Source: ZLKRG44 sp964555705 (GTDB lineage: Bacteria > Planctomycetota > Phycisphaerae > Phycisphaerales > SM1A02). Taken from it: a stretch of 64,000 nucleotides of DNA. The position numbers and the translations under genes are program-made. Shown one piece after another: positions 40,297-49,140 of this stretch. The first letter of the stretch is position 1. The number at the start of each line of letters is the position of its first letter. A model generated the notes under the pieces. That model ran no database searches, was not told the origin of the DNA, and was given only the letters and a program-made list of their open reading frames with translations. The stretch is from positions 1 to 64,000 of the forward strand of contig CAZKTN010000008.1 in assembly GCA_964555705.1 (NCBI GenBank). Reading direction: 5' to 3'.

Positions 40297-41910
40297 CGTG
40301 GCCGAGGGCGCCTTCGCAGACTTGGCCGGATGCGCCTGGGGATCAACACCGGTCCACGCCATGAACTGGCGCCGCGCCTGCGCCAGCAGCAGCTGCATGC
40401 CGGTCGCCACCCGCGCCCCGCGTGCGCGCGCCTGCTGCACAAGCGGCGTCTCCTCGGGCACCGACACCATGTCGAGCACCGCACACTGCGGACCCACAAG
40501 GTCAGCGCTCGGGAGGGGCGACGCCAGCTCGTCCGGTCCGCCCTGCATGCCGATCGGCGTTGCGTGAATCAGCGCATCGAACGAATGCGACGCGAGCTGA
40601 GGAAGCGCGGCGCCGCCGATGCGGCCATCGCTCCCGGATGCGCAGTGACGCGAGAGCTCCGATGCCGCCGCATCGGCCTGCTCCGGCCGACGCGCAAGGA
40701 TCGTCACGTCGGACCCCTCCTTCGCCATCGCGTATGCAGCCGCGCGCGCTGCGCCACCTGCGCCGACGATCGCCACGCGGGCGCCGCGCCAGCCTGCCCC
40801 CTGCTGCGCAAGGCCCCGCATCACCTCCGCGACGGCTGGCGCATCGGTGTTCAGCGCGCGCATGCGCCCATCGGGACCGATCACGAGCGTGTTCGCCGCG
40901 CCGATCGCCGCGCTTGCGTCATCGGCGTCACCGCCGCACTCGCGCACGTAGCGCAGCAGGTGCTCCTTGTGCGGGTGCGTGACGCTTGCGCCCCTGAAGT
41001 CGAGCGCCGCACACGCGTGCAGCTCGCCAACCGTCGCCTTGAATGACTCCCATCCTGGCGCCACCGGCATCGGGAAGTAGCGCGCATCGATGTCATGCGC
41101 AGCGAACCATCCGTTGTGGACCTGCGGGCTCCTCGACTGCGCGACGGGCCACCCGATCACGCCATACGCCGCAGTGGTGCGGCTGATCCGCCTGATGCCC
41201 CACATGCCGACGAGCTCGCGCACGCTCGGCTGGCCTGGCGCTGTGGCCCCGTCGCCATCCACATGCGCATAGGTGAGCAGCGCCCCGAACTTGGGTGCAA
41301 GCACACGCGTCATAAGCCCGAACTCGCCCATACAGATCGCTGCGGTGGGCTTGGACCGCATCGAGAGAAGCTCCACGGACTCCGTCACATCGCGGAGGCT
41401 CCGCGCGCGCCATGCCAACTTCGCCACGGCGCATGCAGGGTCGCCCCACATCAGGCCGATGCGGCGCGACAGGTCCCCAGGCCGACCCATGAAGTCGTGT
41501 GCGGACACGATCAGGCCAGGCAACCCATCCCGCACCTGCCCCGGATGGTCCACGCACAGGAGCACCTTCTGGCGGAGGTTCGCGCTGCGCTCGAGGCTCG
41601 AGAGCTCCACATCGATGTACCGCGGCGGGTGGTCGGCGGTGCACACAGCCTCAAGGAAGGAGATTCGGTCCGTCTCGTCGCCGTCCCATCCGCCGCCCTC
41701 GGCAGCTGCGCGAACCGTCACGATGCATGGCATGGGCGACTCGCGGACAAGGCGGCGGGCGGCCTCGACTGCGCCGGGCTCGCCGGCAAGCATGTCCATG
41801 CGCCACTCCACCAGGTCAGCCCCATCGGCCTTCGCCTGCGATGCCCGCACGAGGGCATCCGACACGGCATCTGGCCTGTCCACCGCGATGCTGGCGGCAA
41901 TGAGCGTCAC
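37873..41910 (-). CDS. aroDE: Bifunctional AroD-AroE (3-dehydroquinase/shikimate dehydrogenase) fused in frame to a long secreted-like region
   Basis: 1345 residues. Residues 1-220: type I dehydroquinase, with His138 (IVSAHDF) and the Schiff-base Lys164 (VAKLAWRA). Residues 245-525: shikimate dehydrogenase, with Lys315 (ASVTHPHKE), Asp356 (NTDAPAV) and the NADP motif GAGGAARAAAYA. AroDE fusions are known in plants and Chlamydiae. Unusually, no stop follows AroE. Residues 539-563 are signal-peptide-like, and about 785 alanine-rich helical residues with no known domain follow, ending just before aroC. Either this is a real fusion, or the second part is a separate gene starting at the GTG at 40296. 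Confidence 0.9.
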   Translation of the reverse strand: MTLIAASIAVDRPDAVSDALVRASQAKADGADLVEWRMDMLAGEPGAVEAARRLVRESPMPCIVTVRAAAEGGGWDGDETDRISFLEAVCTADHPPRYIDVELSSLERSANLRQKVLLCVDHPGQVRDGLPGLIVSAHDFMGRPGDLSRRIGLMWGDPACAVAKLAWRARSLRDVTESVELLSMRSKPTAAICMGEFGLMTRVLAPKFGALLTYAHVDGDGATAPGQPSVRELVGMWGIRRISRTTAAYGVIGWPVAQSRSPQVHNGWFAAHDIDARYFPMPVAPGWESFKATVGELHACAALDFRGASVTHPHKEHLLRYVRECGGDADDASAAIGAANTLVIGPDGRMRALNTDAPAVAEVMRGLAQQGAGWRGARVAIVGAGGAARAAAYAMAKEGSDVTILARRPEQADAAASELSRHCASGSDGRIGGAALPQLASHSFDALIHATPIGMQGGPDELASPLPSADLVGPQCAVLDMVSVPEETPLVQQARARGARVATGMQLLLAQARRQFMAWTGVDPQAHPAKSAKAPSATVLSSPVACLCAAVIVMLCAIADSRAASAAAPMSRGGASAHARAPAFGGQVDPILFEEVRAWCGDLIAISPAEWPDVCAAHRDYLAAWAAAERARPNGSRSGAALDMDARMEVDGTLLDRLLELLGESAAPAIESWRRARRCAMAEQCAREAGGAVDALRASARNGVPFELRSAVSAYARISEDSARALAELRARADSGEDVDELRTSERGIRSRWLDAEASLAADCAAAAPAGEAVLRAMLAGAYPDLVREWASRAQLMRVVVARMPAVESRARDSALAAVDAYTRARWMSAEDEVARRRAACTRRAPSGSRSVPAAGEPAPTLQRASGVETLLQEEDAALLAALAESVGADRAQAIRALAYAQLADSAPTIARIVGEDGAVEVMESLPRDVASAVMQRGELPPSRASAYALPDSLTSLRPALEQLGIRALDAQVQDDEDRRALDALVRDDSMRWAQHVAPALEQLAAARNRAEQAVRAGDMAAFDAAAASFASLEQRCLDAVVRHDGQTWGALERLAMRTGGAPAWVSQLRLARGLEVQAPHAPLAGVTPSEEGEAVMLDLRALARSIADPDAWGSLPPDARALVEGGLGRVLSDGATGRSAALDASVAAERARIGADLALRDVDALVRQHGSPPAGDPAAFAIQQARTRSASASAARAQAAAAAAHAEARAALAAVRALEDSVSRAGDVTAAWHARRFLVAGALAAGVPGWSSTRMLLIRSERAAWCDALDGESAHPAADLWASAVAIISQSAQSRGGAPDTAALIQWRAARGQLEQAAQRTLFLAGLPGLKPPAMAAPAAGSQR

Positions 41911-41946
41911 CTGACCGATGCTACGAGCGGCGAATACGATCGGCGC

Positions 41947-42576
41947 GTGAGCGAGCCTGCCGAAGAGCGGATTGTTTCAGACGCACGCGAGTGGCTGAGG
42001 GGACACCTCAGCGGCTTCATCCGCTTTGACGGCGAGCGCACGCCGATCCGGATCGTCGTCGCGCCGGATGGGTCGATCGTGGCGCCAGTGATGGTCGCGA
42101 TGCTCATCTCGACGGACGTCGTGCTCGAGCTGCCCAATGACGACGACGAGTCGATGCACCTGATGGTGACTCTCGAGAAGTTCGACGAGAACGGCCCCCA
42201 CGGCGGACTGGCCGACCGGTGGCGCATCTACCACGGCGACCCGCCTGACGTGAACTGGGCGCAGTGCACGGTCGACGCGGTGCGCTTCGCCGGATACTTC
42301 GTCGATGGCGATGCGCTGATGGCACCGAACCCGCTTGCCGCGGGCGAGGCCGCGGCGTGCAGCGCCATCAACCGCGGCGACCGCTCGGTGCTCGCCGCCG
42401 CCGCACGCGCGTGCGGCGGACACGAGCTTGCCGATCCGAGGGTCGTCGGCATCGATCCAGGCGGCTGCGACATCCGCAGCGACTTCGGGGTCGTGCGCGT
42501 GCCATGGCCGGAACCCATCGGCGATGCGGCGCAGGCTGCCGCTGCGCTCGCACGTGTGGCAGGGCAGCGCGCATAG
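41947..42576 (+). CDS. Conserved protein, possibly a PPOX/HugZ-like split barrel
   Basis: 209 residues from a GTG at 41947. The pattern IRIVVAPDGSIVAPVMVAML, ELPNDDDESMHLMVTLEKF and the RWRIYHGDPPDVNWA stretch look like a small beta-barrel of the pyridoxamine-oxidase-like kind, but the FMN residues cannot be verified by eye. It sits 36 bp from the divergent aroDE gene. Function unknown; the fold assignment is tentative. Confidence 0.55.
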   Translation: MSEPAEERIVSDAREWLRGHLSGFIRFDGERTPIRIVVAPDGSIVAPVMVAMLISTDVVLELPNDDDESMHLMVTLEKFDENGPHGGLADRWRIYHGDPPDVNWAQCTVDAVRFAGYFVDGDALMAPNPLAAGEAAACSAINRGDRSVLAAAARACGGHELADPRVVGIDPGGCDIRSDFGVVRVPWPEPIGDAAQAAAALARVAGQRA

Positions 42577-42702
42577 GGCATCGGCACCATCCGCGCCCTC
42601 GCCGCACGTGACATGCCGCGCGTGACGTGCCGCGGGCGGCGCCCTCAAATCCCGCGCGGAACAGGTTTCGGCATCGAGGCCGGTCCCCGTAGCATTTGCG
42701 GC

Positions 42703-43593
42703 ATGGGACACCATGAGAACCCAGTCGAGAAGAAGTTTGCGGGCAGCCTCAACTCGGCGATGATCGCCGACGGCGAGGCCAACGCCGCACAGGAGTACGC
42801 GAACCAGTTTGGCCAGCCTGGGTTCACCGATCCCACCCGCCTCTACATCACGCAGCGCTACGAGGGCTACACGGAGGAGAACCAGGAGACGTGGCAGACC
42901 CTCTACGACCGCCAGATGGAGTACCTCGCGGATCACGCCAGCGAGACGTACCTCGGAGGCGCGCGCGCCATCAAGCTCGTGCGCGACTACATCCCGCACC
43001 TCGAGGGGCCGCTGTCGGTGAACACCTTCCTGAAGCAGCTCACGGGATGGCAGAGCAAGGCAGTGCCGGGCTACCTGCCCGCGAAGAGCTTCTTCGCGTG
43101 CCTTGCGCGCCGCGAGTTCCCCACCACGATCGTCATCCGGCCGAAGCAGTCGATCGACTACCTGCCGGAACCTGACATCTTCCACGACATCTTCGGCCAC
43201 GTGCCGCTGCATGCGGACCCGGTCTTCGCTGACTTCCTGCAGACCTACGGCAAGGCTGCGCTACTCACCGAGGACCCCCACCACATGGAGCGACTTGCCC
43301 GGCTCTTCTGGTTCACGGTGGAGTTCGGACTGATCAAGGAGGGCGGGCAGGTGAAGCTCTACGGCAGCGGGCTCATCTCGAGCCCGGGCGAGAGCATCCA
43401 TGCGCTCAATTCCAAGGATGTCGACCGGAGGCCATTCGACCTCGAGCGCGTGTGCGACACCAGCTTCGAGATCGACCACTACCAGCCGATCCTCTACGTG
43501 CTCGACAGCTTCACGCAGCTGCGCGATGCCATGAACACCTACGCCAACCGCCTCATCGACGAGGCGTCGCGGCGCGCACCCCAGGCAGCCTGA
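42703..43593 (+). CDS. phhA: Aromatic amino acid hydroxylase (phenylalanine 4-monooxygenase type)
   Basis: 296 residues. It is a pterin- and iron-dependent hydroxylase. The iron-ligand motif DIFHDIFGHVPLH (two His) is present, with the Glu in WFTVEFGLIKEG and the RPKQSIDYLPEPD loop. It leads the kynurenine cluster by 11 bp before the dioxygenase gene, so it may feed or regulate aromatic amino acid breakdown. Phe versus Trp specificity cannot be read with certainty. Confidence 0.9.
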   Translation: MGHHENPVEKKFAGSLNSAMIADGEANAAQEYANQFGQPGFTDPTRLYITQRYEGYTEENQETWQTLYDRQMEYLADHASETYLGGARAIKLVRDYIPHLEGPLSVNTFLKQLTGWQSKAVPGYLPAKSFFACLARREFPTTIVIRPKQSIDYLPEPDIFHDIFGHVPLHADPVFADFLQTYGKAALLTEDPHHMERLARLFWFTVEFGLIKEGGQVKLYGSGLISSPGESIHALNSKDVDRRPFDLERVCDTSFEIDHYQPILYVLDSFTQLRDAMNTYANRLIDEASRRAPQAA

Positions 43594-43604
43594 GGGAGGG
43601 ATCA

Positions 43605-44297
43605 ATGACCGCCGCCCCGCGACACGCAGCGCCGTCCACCGCAGCTCACGAGACCGCCGTGCAGCACCCGCCCTATCCGGTCAAGGAGAGCGCGATGCCG
43701 CTCGCGGTCAACTCGCTTGGCGACCCCACCGGATGGGCAGCCGACGGCACGGTGGCGCCCTCAGTTGCCCTCAACGCGTGGATCGAGGCCAATCGGCACA
43801 TGATGAAGCCGCCGGTCTCGAACAAGTACCTCTACTCGGGCGAGGACTTCTTCGTGATGATCATTGCGGGCCCGAACGCCCGCAACGATTTCCACATGAC
43901 GAACTCCGAGGAGTTCTTCATCCAGCTCAAGGGCGACATCGTGGTGCGCATCCGCGACACCGATGGCGTCATCCGCGACGTGACGGTGCGCGAGGGCGAG
44001 ACGTTCTTCATCCCGCCCAACGTGCCGCACTCGCCGATGCGCGGGCCGGACACGATTGGCCTTGTCGTGGAGCGCCGGCGACCGCCCACCGAGACCGAGC
44101 ACATCATGTACTTCTGCGAGCAGTGCGGCGACCTTGTCTACGACAGGGAGTTCGCGTGCGCGGACATTGTGGTGGCCTTCTCGCGCGCGATGGAGGAGTT
44201 CTGGGCGGATCCGGCGCTCTGCACCTGCAAGCGCTGCGGCACGCGCATCATGAAGCCTGCGCCGCGCACGCAGGCCCCTGACGCGCTGAGGCGCTGA
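43605..44297 (+). CDS. nbaC: 3-hydroxyanthranilate 3,4-dioxygenase
   Basis: 230 residues. It opens the ring of 3-hydroxyanthranilate to 2-amino-3-carboxymuconate semialdehyde. The cupin iron site is NDFHMTNSEEFF (His and Glu) and IPPNVPHSPMRG (His). A bacterial-type C-terminal rubredoxin-like metal site is formed by CEQC and CKRC. A GAGGGAGG ribosome site precedes the ATG at 43605. The first 30 or so residues are an added Ala/His-rich head. Next enzyme downstream is the ACMS decarboxylase. Confidence 0.95.
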   Translation: MTAAPRHAAPSTAAHETAVQHPPYPVKESAMPLAVNSLGDPTGWAADGTVAPSVALNAWIEANRHMMKPPVSNKYLYSGEDFFVMIIAGPNARNDFHMTNSEEFFIQLKGDIVVRIRDTDGVIRDVTVREGETFFIPPNVPHSPMRGPDTIGLVVERRRPPTETEHIMYFCEQCGDLVYDREFACADIVVAFSRAMEEFWADPALCTCKRCGTRIMKPAPRTQAPDALRR

Positions 44298-44311
44298 ACC
44301 GGCGCGTTGCC

Positions 44312-44443
44312 GCGCCCTTGCGGCGCCNNNNNNNNNNNNNNNNNNNNNNNNNNNNNNNNNNNNNNNNNNNNNNNNNNNNNNNNNNNNNNNNNNNNNNNNN
44401 NNNNNNNNNNNNNNNNNNNNNNNNNNNGCGCCCTTGCGGCGCC
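44312..44443. other. Assembly gap: 100 N between two identical 16-bp copies
   Basis: Positions 44328-44427 are 100 N, with GCGCCCTTGCGGCGCC on both sides (44312-44327 and 44428-44443). The gap lies between genes and breaks none. The true spacing between the dioxygenase stop and decarboxylase start is probably about 60 bp. The 16-base sequence itself is nearly self-complementary. Confidence 0.93.
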
Positions 44444-44472
44444 GACCTTTTGCAGGCCCGCTGCGTAGGATC

Positions 44473-45516
44473 ATGGTCCGCATGCGGACCGTCCGCGCCA
44501 TTGACCTGCACACGCACATCCTGCCTGAGCGCTGGCCCGACCTGCGAGAGCGCTACGGCTACGGAGGGTGGGTGTCGCTCGAGCACCACGCGCCGTGCTG
44601 CGCGCGCATGATGGTCGACGGGCAGCCCTTCCGCGAGATCGAGAGCAACTGCTGGGACCCCATGCGCCGCATGGGCGAGTGCGATGCCCACGGCGTCGAC
44701 ATGCAGGTGCTGTCGACGGTGCCCGTGATGTTCTCCTACTGGGCGAAGCCGCAGGATGCGCTCGACCTTGCTCAGATCCTCAACGACCACATCGCATCGG
44801 TGGTGGCTCGCCACCCCGACAGGTTCCTGGCGCTTGGCACGATCCCGATGCAGGACCCGGCGATGGCGGTCCGCGAGCTCGAGCGCTGCGTGCGCGAGCT
44901 CCGCTTTCCCGGGGTGCAGATCGGCACCAACGTGCACGGGCGCAATCTCGACGAGCCCGAGTACGCGGAGATCTTCGCCGCGGCGGAGTCGCTCGGCGCG
45001 GCCATCTTCGTGCACCCGTGGGAGATGATGGGCCGTGCGGAGATGCCGCGCCACTGGATGCCGTGGCTCGTCGGCATGCCCGCCGAGACGACGCGCGCGA
45101 TCTGCTCGCTGGCGTTCGGCGGAGTGCTCGACCGCCATCCGCGGCTCCGCCTGTGCTTCGCGCATGGCGGAGGCAGCTTCCCGTTCACGATCGGCCGCAT
45201 CGAGAAAGGCTTCGTGGAGCGGCCAGATCTGTGCGCGACGAGGTCCTCCACGAATCCGCGCGCCCACCTCGGCAGGCTCTGGTTCGACAGCCTCGTGCAT
45301 GATGCGCATGCGCTGCGCGAGCTTGTCCGAATCGCCGGGGCCGACCGGGTCGCGCTCGGAAGCGACTACCCCTTCCCGCTCGGGGAGCACGTGCCCGGCA
45401 CGGTCATCCGCGCCGTGAAGGAGTTCGATGCGGCGACGCGTGCGCGGCTGCTCGCGGGCAACGCGATCGAGTTCCTCGGCGTCGGCGCATCGCTCCGCAC
45501 GGAGACCGGCACATGA
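44473..45516 (+). CDS. nbaD: 2-amino-3-carboxymuconate-6-semialdehyde decarboxylase (ACMSD)
   Basis: 347 residues. Zinc TIM-barrel decarboxylase that diverts kynurenine-derived carbon from quinolinate to 2-aminomuconate semialdehyde. Metal ligands are visible in AIDLHTHIL (HxH), IFVHPWEMMG, LCFAHGGGSFP and LGSDYPFPLG. Start is 44473 or the nearby 44482. The stop overlaps the kynureninase start by 4 bp (ATGA). Confidence 0.94.
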   Translation: MVRMRTVRAIDLHTHILPERWPDLRERYGYGGWVSLEHHAPCCARMMVDGQPFREIESNCWDPMRRMGECDAHGVDMQVLSTVPVMFSYWAKPQDALDLAQILNDHIASVVARHPDRFLALGTIPMQDPAMAVRELERCVRELRFPGVQIGTNVHGRNLDEPEYAEIFAAAESLGAAIFVHPWEMMGRAEMPRHWMPWLVGMPAETTRAICSLAFGGVLDRHPRLRLCFAHGGGSFPFTIGRIEKGFVERPDLCATRSSTNPRAHLGRLWFDSLVHDAHALRELVRIAGADRVALGSDYPFPLGEHVPGTVIRAVKEFDAATRARLLAGNAIEFLGVGASLRTETGT

Positions 45517-46814
45517 CCGCGATGACGGACTGCCTCCACCTCGCCGCCAGCGACATAGAGCCCACCGCGGACTTCGCACGCTGGTGCGACTCGAACGACC
45601 CGCTGGCCCCGTTCCGTGACGAGTTTCACATCCCAGCAGGGCCGGATGGGCGCCCGGTGGCATACATGGTCGGCAACTCGCTCGGGCTCCAGCCCAGGGC
45701 AGTGCAGGCACTTGTCGCCGAGGAGCTCGACGACTGGGCGAGACTCGGCGTCGAGGGCCATGTGCACGCGCGAAGGCCTTGGGTGAGCTACCACGAGCTC
45801 TTCAGGGACGGCATGGCGATGCTCGCAGGTGCACGGCCGCACGAGGTCGTGGCGATGAACACGCTCACCGTCAACATCCACCTGATGATGGCGACGTTCT
45901 GGCAGCCTGCCGGCCGCAGGTCGCGCATCATCATCGAGAAGGGCGCATTCCCGAGCGATACCTATGCGGTGCGCTCGCATGTAGCGGCGCGCGGCATGGA
46001 CCCGGGCTCGGTGGTGGTGGAAGTCGCGCCGCGCGAGGGAGAGGCGTGCCTGCGCGACAGCGACATCATCGACGCGATCGCGCGCGAGGGCGATGCGCTT
46101 GCGCTCGTCATGCTCGGAGGCGTGAACTACTACACGGGACAGGTGCTCGACATGGCGCGCATCACGCGCGCCGCACGCGATGCCGGCGCCCGCTGCGGAT
46201 GGGACCTGGCGCACGCGATCGGCAACGTCGAGCTGCGCCTTCACGAGTGGGACGCCGACTTCGCCTGCTGGTGCAGCTACAAGTACCTCAACGGCGGTCC
46301 GGGCGCGGTGGCCGGCGCCTTCATCCACGATCGCCATGCGCGCGACTTCGGCCTTCCCCGCATGGCGGGATGGTGGAGCCACGAGCCATCCAAGCGATTC
46401 GAGATGAGGCCGGAGCTTGTGCTCGCCGAGGGCGCCGACGGGTGGGCGGTATCGAACCCCCCGATCCTCTCGCTCACCCCGCTGCTGGCGAGCTTCGACA
46501 TCTTCCGCCGCGCCGGACTCGAGCGGCTGCGCGCGAAGGCGCGCGCGATGAGCGCATACATCGAGGTATGCCTGCGCGAGGGTGCAGCCGACCGGCTGCG
46601 CATCCTGACCCCTGCAGCATCGTCGGCGCGCGGTTCGCAGCTGTCGATCGAGGTGGGTGGCGGCACGGCCGCTGCACGGTCCCTGTTCGAGCGCCTGGCC
46701 CCTGCCGGGGTCCTGTGCGACTTCCGGCATCCGGCGGTCATCCGCGCGGCACCCGCACCGCTCTACTGCTCGTTCGCGGACTGCAGGCGGCTGGTCGACG
46801 CACTGCTCGCCTGA
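45513..46814 (+). CDS. kynU: Kynureninase
   Basis: 433 residues. PLP enzyme cleaving kynurenine or 3-hydroxykynurenine to (3-hydroxy)anthranilate and alanine. The PLP lysine lies in CWCSYKYLNGGPGAV, and the conserved VGNSLGLQPRAV and RPWVSYHELF are present. The ATG at 45513 is coupled to the ACMSD stop. A monooxygenase follows at once. Confidence 0.95.
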   Translation: MTAMTDCLHLAASDIEPTADFARWCDSNDPLAPFRDEFHIPAGPDGRPVAYMVGNSLGLQPRAVQALVAEELDDWARLGVEGHVHARRPWVSYHELFRDGMAMLAGARPHEVVAMNTLTVNIHLMMATFWQPAGRRSRIIIEKGAFPSDTYAVRSHVAARGMDPGSVVVEVAPREGEACLRDSDIIDAIAREGDALALVMLGGVNYYTGQVLDMARITRAARDAGARCGWDLAHAIGNVELRLHEWDADFACWCSYKYLNGGPGAVAGAFIHDRHARDFGLPRMAGWWSHEPSKRFEMRPELVLAEGADGWAVSNPPILSLTPLLASFDIFRRAGLERLRAKARAMSAYIEVCLREGAADRLRILTPAASSARGSQLSIEVGGGTAAARSLFERLAPAGVLCDFRHPAVIRAAPAPLYCSFADCRRLVDALLA

Positions 46815-46834
46815 GCGCCAATACGATCCCGCCG

Positions 46835-48178
46835 ATGCGCCATGTGCTGATCGTTGGAGCCGGACTTGCGGGATGCCTTCTCGCACAGCAGCTGGCGGCC
46901 GCAGGGTGGCGCGTCACGGTGCGCGAGCGCCGCAGCGATCCCCGCGCAAGGGGCTACATCGGCGGCAGGTCGATCAATCTCGCCATAAGCGTGCGCGGAC
47001 TCACCGCACTCCGCCGCGCCGGGCTCGAGGCGGAGATCCTCAAGGATGCGATCCGGATGCCGGGACGCATGATCCACCCAGGCTCCGGCGGCGGACCGCT
47101 CTTCCAGCCATACAGCCACGATCCCGCGCGTGCGATCCACAGCGTCTCGCGAGGCGCGCTCAACCTTGCGCTGCTGCACGCTGCAGATGCCCACGATGCG
47201 GTGAACGTCGCATTCGACCGCAGGTGCACCGACATCGACTTCGCCGCTCCTGCGGCCACCTTTGTTGACCCCGACGGCCGCACCGAGACGATCGCCGCCG
47301 ACCTGATCGTCGGCGCCGACGGCGCCTACAGCGCGGTGCGCGGCGCAATGCAGCGCAATGACCGGCTCGACTACTCGCAGTCGTACCTCGGGCACGGCTA
47401 CAAGGAGCTGCACATCCCGGCCGTCACAAGCGGTCCGCATGCGCCGTGGGCGATGCGCCGCGACGCGCTCCACATCTGGCCGCGGGGCGGATCGATGATG
47501 ATCGCGCTGCCGAACCCGGACGGCTCCTTCACGTGCACGCTCTTCTGGCCTTGGGAAGGGAACCATTCCTTCGCCTCGGTGCCTCACGGTCGCGCCGCAC
47601 TTGCGCACTTCGCCAGGCACTACCCCGACGCGCTGCCGCTCATGCCGACGCTCGAGGCCGACTTCGACCGCAATCCCGTCGGATCGCTGGTGACGGTCCG
47701 CACATCGCCATGGCAGGTCGGAGGGAAGGTGGCGCTGATCGGCGACGCTGCGCACGCGATCGTGCCCTTCTACGGACAGGGAGCCAACGCAAGCTTCGAG
47801 GATGTCACCGCGCTGGTCGACCTCCTTGCGTCGCACGGCAACGACACTGGCGCAGCGCTTCGCGCCTACCAAGCGCAGCGCATCCCGAACGCAAACGCGA
47901 TCGCCGACATGGCGCTGCACAACTTCATCGAGATGCGCGACCGCACCGCAAGCCGCGTGTTCCGCATGAAGAAGCGCATCGAGCATGCGCTGCATGCCAT
48001 GCTCGGCGACCGGTTCATCCCGCTGTACGACCTCGTGAGCTTCACGAACGTGCCCTACGCACAGGCCCAGGCAAGAGGCCGGAGCCAGGACCGAATGCTG
48101 CTCGCCGGCACCGTCGGGGCCGGCATCGCGCTCGCGGCCGTCACCACTGGCGCTGCCCTCTGGCTGGCACTGCGATGA
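46835..48178 (+). CDS. kmo: Kynurenine 3-monooxygenase
   Basis: 447 residues. FAD enzyme giving 3-hydroxykynurenine. The FAD-binding VIVGAGLAGCLLAQQLA, the family tag RSINLAISVRG, and IGDAAHAIVPFYGQGAN are present. A C-terminal hydrophobic helix (AGTVGAGIALAAVTTGAALW) suggests a membrane anchor, as in eukaryotic KMO. The gene overlaps the permease by 4 bp. Confidence 0.95.
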   Translation: MRHVLIVGAGLAGCLLAQQLAAAGWRVTVRERRSDPRARGYIGGRSINLAISVRGLTALRRAGLEAEILKDAIRMPGRMIHPGSGGGPLFQPYSHDPARAIHSVSRGALNLALLHAADAHDAVNVAFDRRCTDIDFAAPAATFVDPDGRTETIAADLIVGADGAYSAVRGAMQRNDRLDYSQSYLGHGYKELHIPAVTSGPHAPWAMRRDALHIWPRGGSMMIALPNPDGSFTCTLFWPWEGNHSFASVPHGRAALAHFARHYPDALPLMPTLEADFDRNPVGSLVTVRTSPWQVGGKVALIGDAAHAIVPFYGQGANASFEDVTALVDLLASHGNDTGAALRAYQAQRIPNANAIADMALHNFIEMRDRTASRVFRMKKRIEHALHAMLGDRFIPLYDLVSFTNVPYAQAQARGRSQDRMLLAGTVGAGIALAAVTTGAALWLALR

Positions 48179-49140
48179 GCCGAGCGCGCCTCGGCGTCGG
48201 CACAGGAACGATCACCGTCATCCTGACGCTGCTCGGGTGGTCGACGGTCCCCCTGCTGCTGCGCGACCTCTCCGAGTCGGTCGACTTCTGGACCAACAAC
48301 GGCTGGCGATACGGCGCGAGCGCGCTCTTCTGGCTTCCGCTCGTGCTGCACGCGTGGTGGCGGCGCCGCCTGCCTGCCCGCATCTGGCGCGATGCGCTGG
48401 TGCCCTCCATCGCCAACATCGCCGGCCAGATCGCGTTCACCGCGGCCCACCATGAGGTGGGACCTGGCATGGTCACGTTCGGGCTTCGCACTCAGCTGGT
48501 GTTCGTGGCGATCGGCGCGTGGATCCTGATTCCCGCCGAGCGCGGCGTGCTGAAGAGCAGGCAGTACCTCGGTGGCGCCGCACTTCTCGTTGCAGGTCTC
48601 ATGCCGATCCTGATCGGCGGCGAGGCGGGCGGCCGCGGCGCGCCCCCGGGCGGCAGCGTTTCGCTCGGCATTGCGCTCTCGATCTTCTCGGCCGCGAGCT
48701 ACGGCGCGTACGGGCTCGCTGTGCGCCGCAACATGACCTCCTACCACCCGATCACGGCATTCGCGGTGATCTGCCAGATCACCGCGCTCGGCCTCATCGC
48801 GCTCATGCTCGTGTTCGGGCGCGACCACGGGATGTACGTGCCGCAGCTCTCCGGGCAAGTGCTGGCGTCGCTGGCCATCTCTGCGTTCATCGGCATCGCC
48901 ATCGGCCACGTCTTCTACTACATCAGCATCGCCAAGCTCGGCGTCGCCATCACGAGCGGAGTGCTGCAGCTGCAGCCGTTCCTGGTGAGCGCGGCGAGCT
49001 ACTTTCTCTATGGTGAGCGGTTCACGTGGTGGCAGTGGACTGGAGGCATGACGGCGATCTGCGGCGCCACCCTGATGCTGGCGGCGCAAGGCGCCGGATC
49101 GCGCAAGCTGGCGATGGCAAGCACGGAAGGATCCGACTGA
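48175..49140 (+). CDS. EamA/DMT-family permease
   Basis: 321 residues with ten predicted helices and two EamA halves (TVILTLLGWSTVPLLLRDL and SIFSAASYGAYGLAVRRN). The ATG at 48175 overlaps the monooxygenase stop, and the stop overlaps the next gene (TGATG). Its place in the kynurenine operon suggests export or uptake of tryptophan or a pathway intermediate; the substrate is inferred from context only. Confidence 0.86.
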   Translation: MSRARLGVGTGTITVILTLLGWSTVPLLLRDLSESVDFWTNNGWRYGASALFWLPLVLHAWWRRRLPARIWRDALVPSIANIAGQIAFTAAHHEVGPGMVTFGLRTQLVFVAIGAWILIPAERGVLKSRQYLGGAALLVAGLMPILIGGEAGGRGAPPGGSVSLGIALSIFSAASYGAYGLAVRRNMTSYHPITAFAVICQITALGLIALMLVFGRDHGMYVPQLSGQVLASLAISAFIGIAIGHVFYYISIAKLGVAITSGVLQLQPFLVSAASYFLYGERFTWWQWTGGMTAICGATLMLAAQGAGSRKLAMASTEGSD

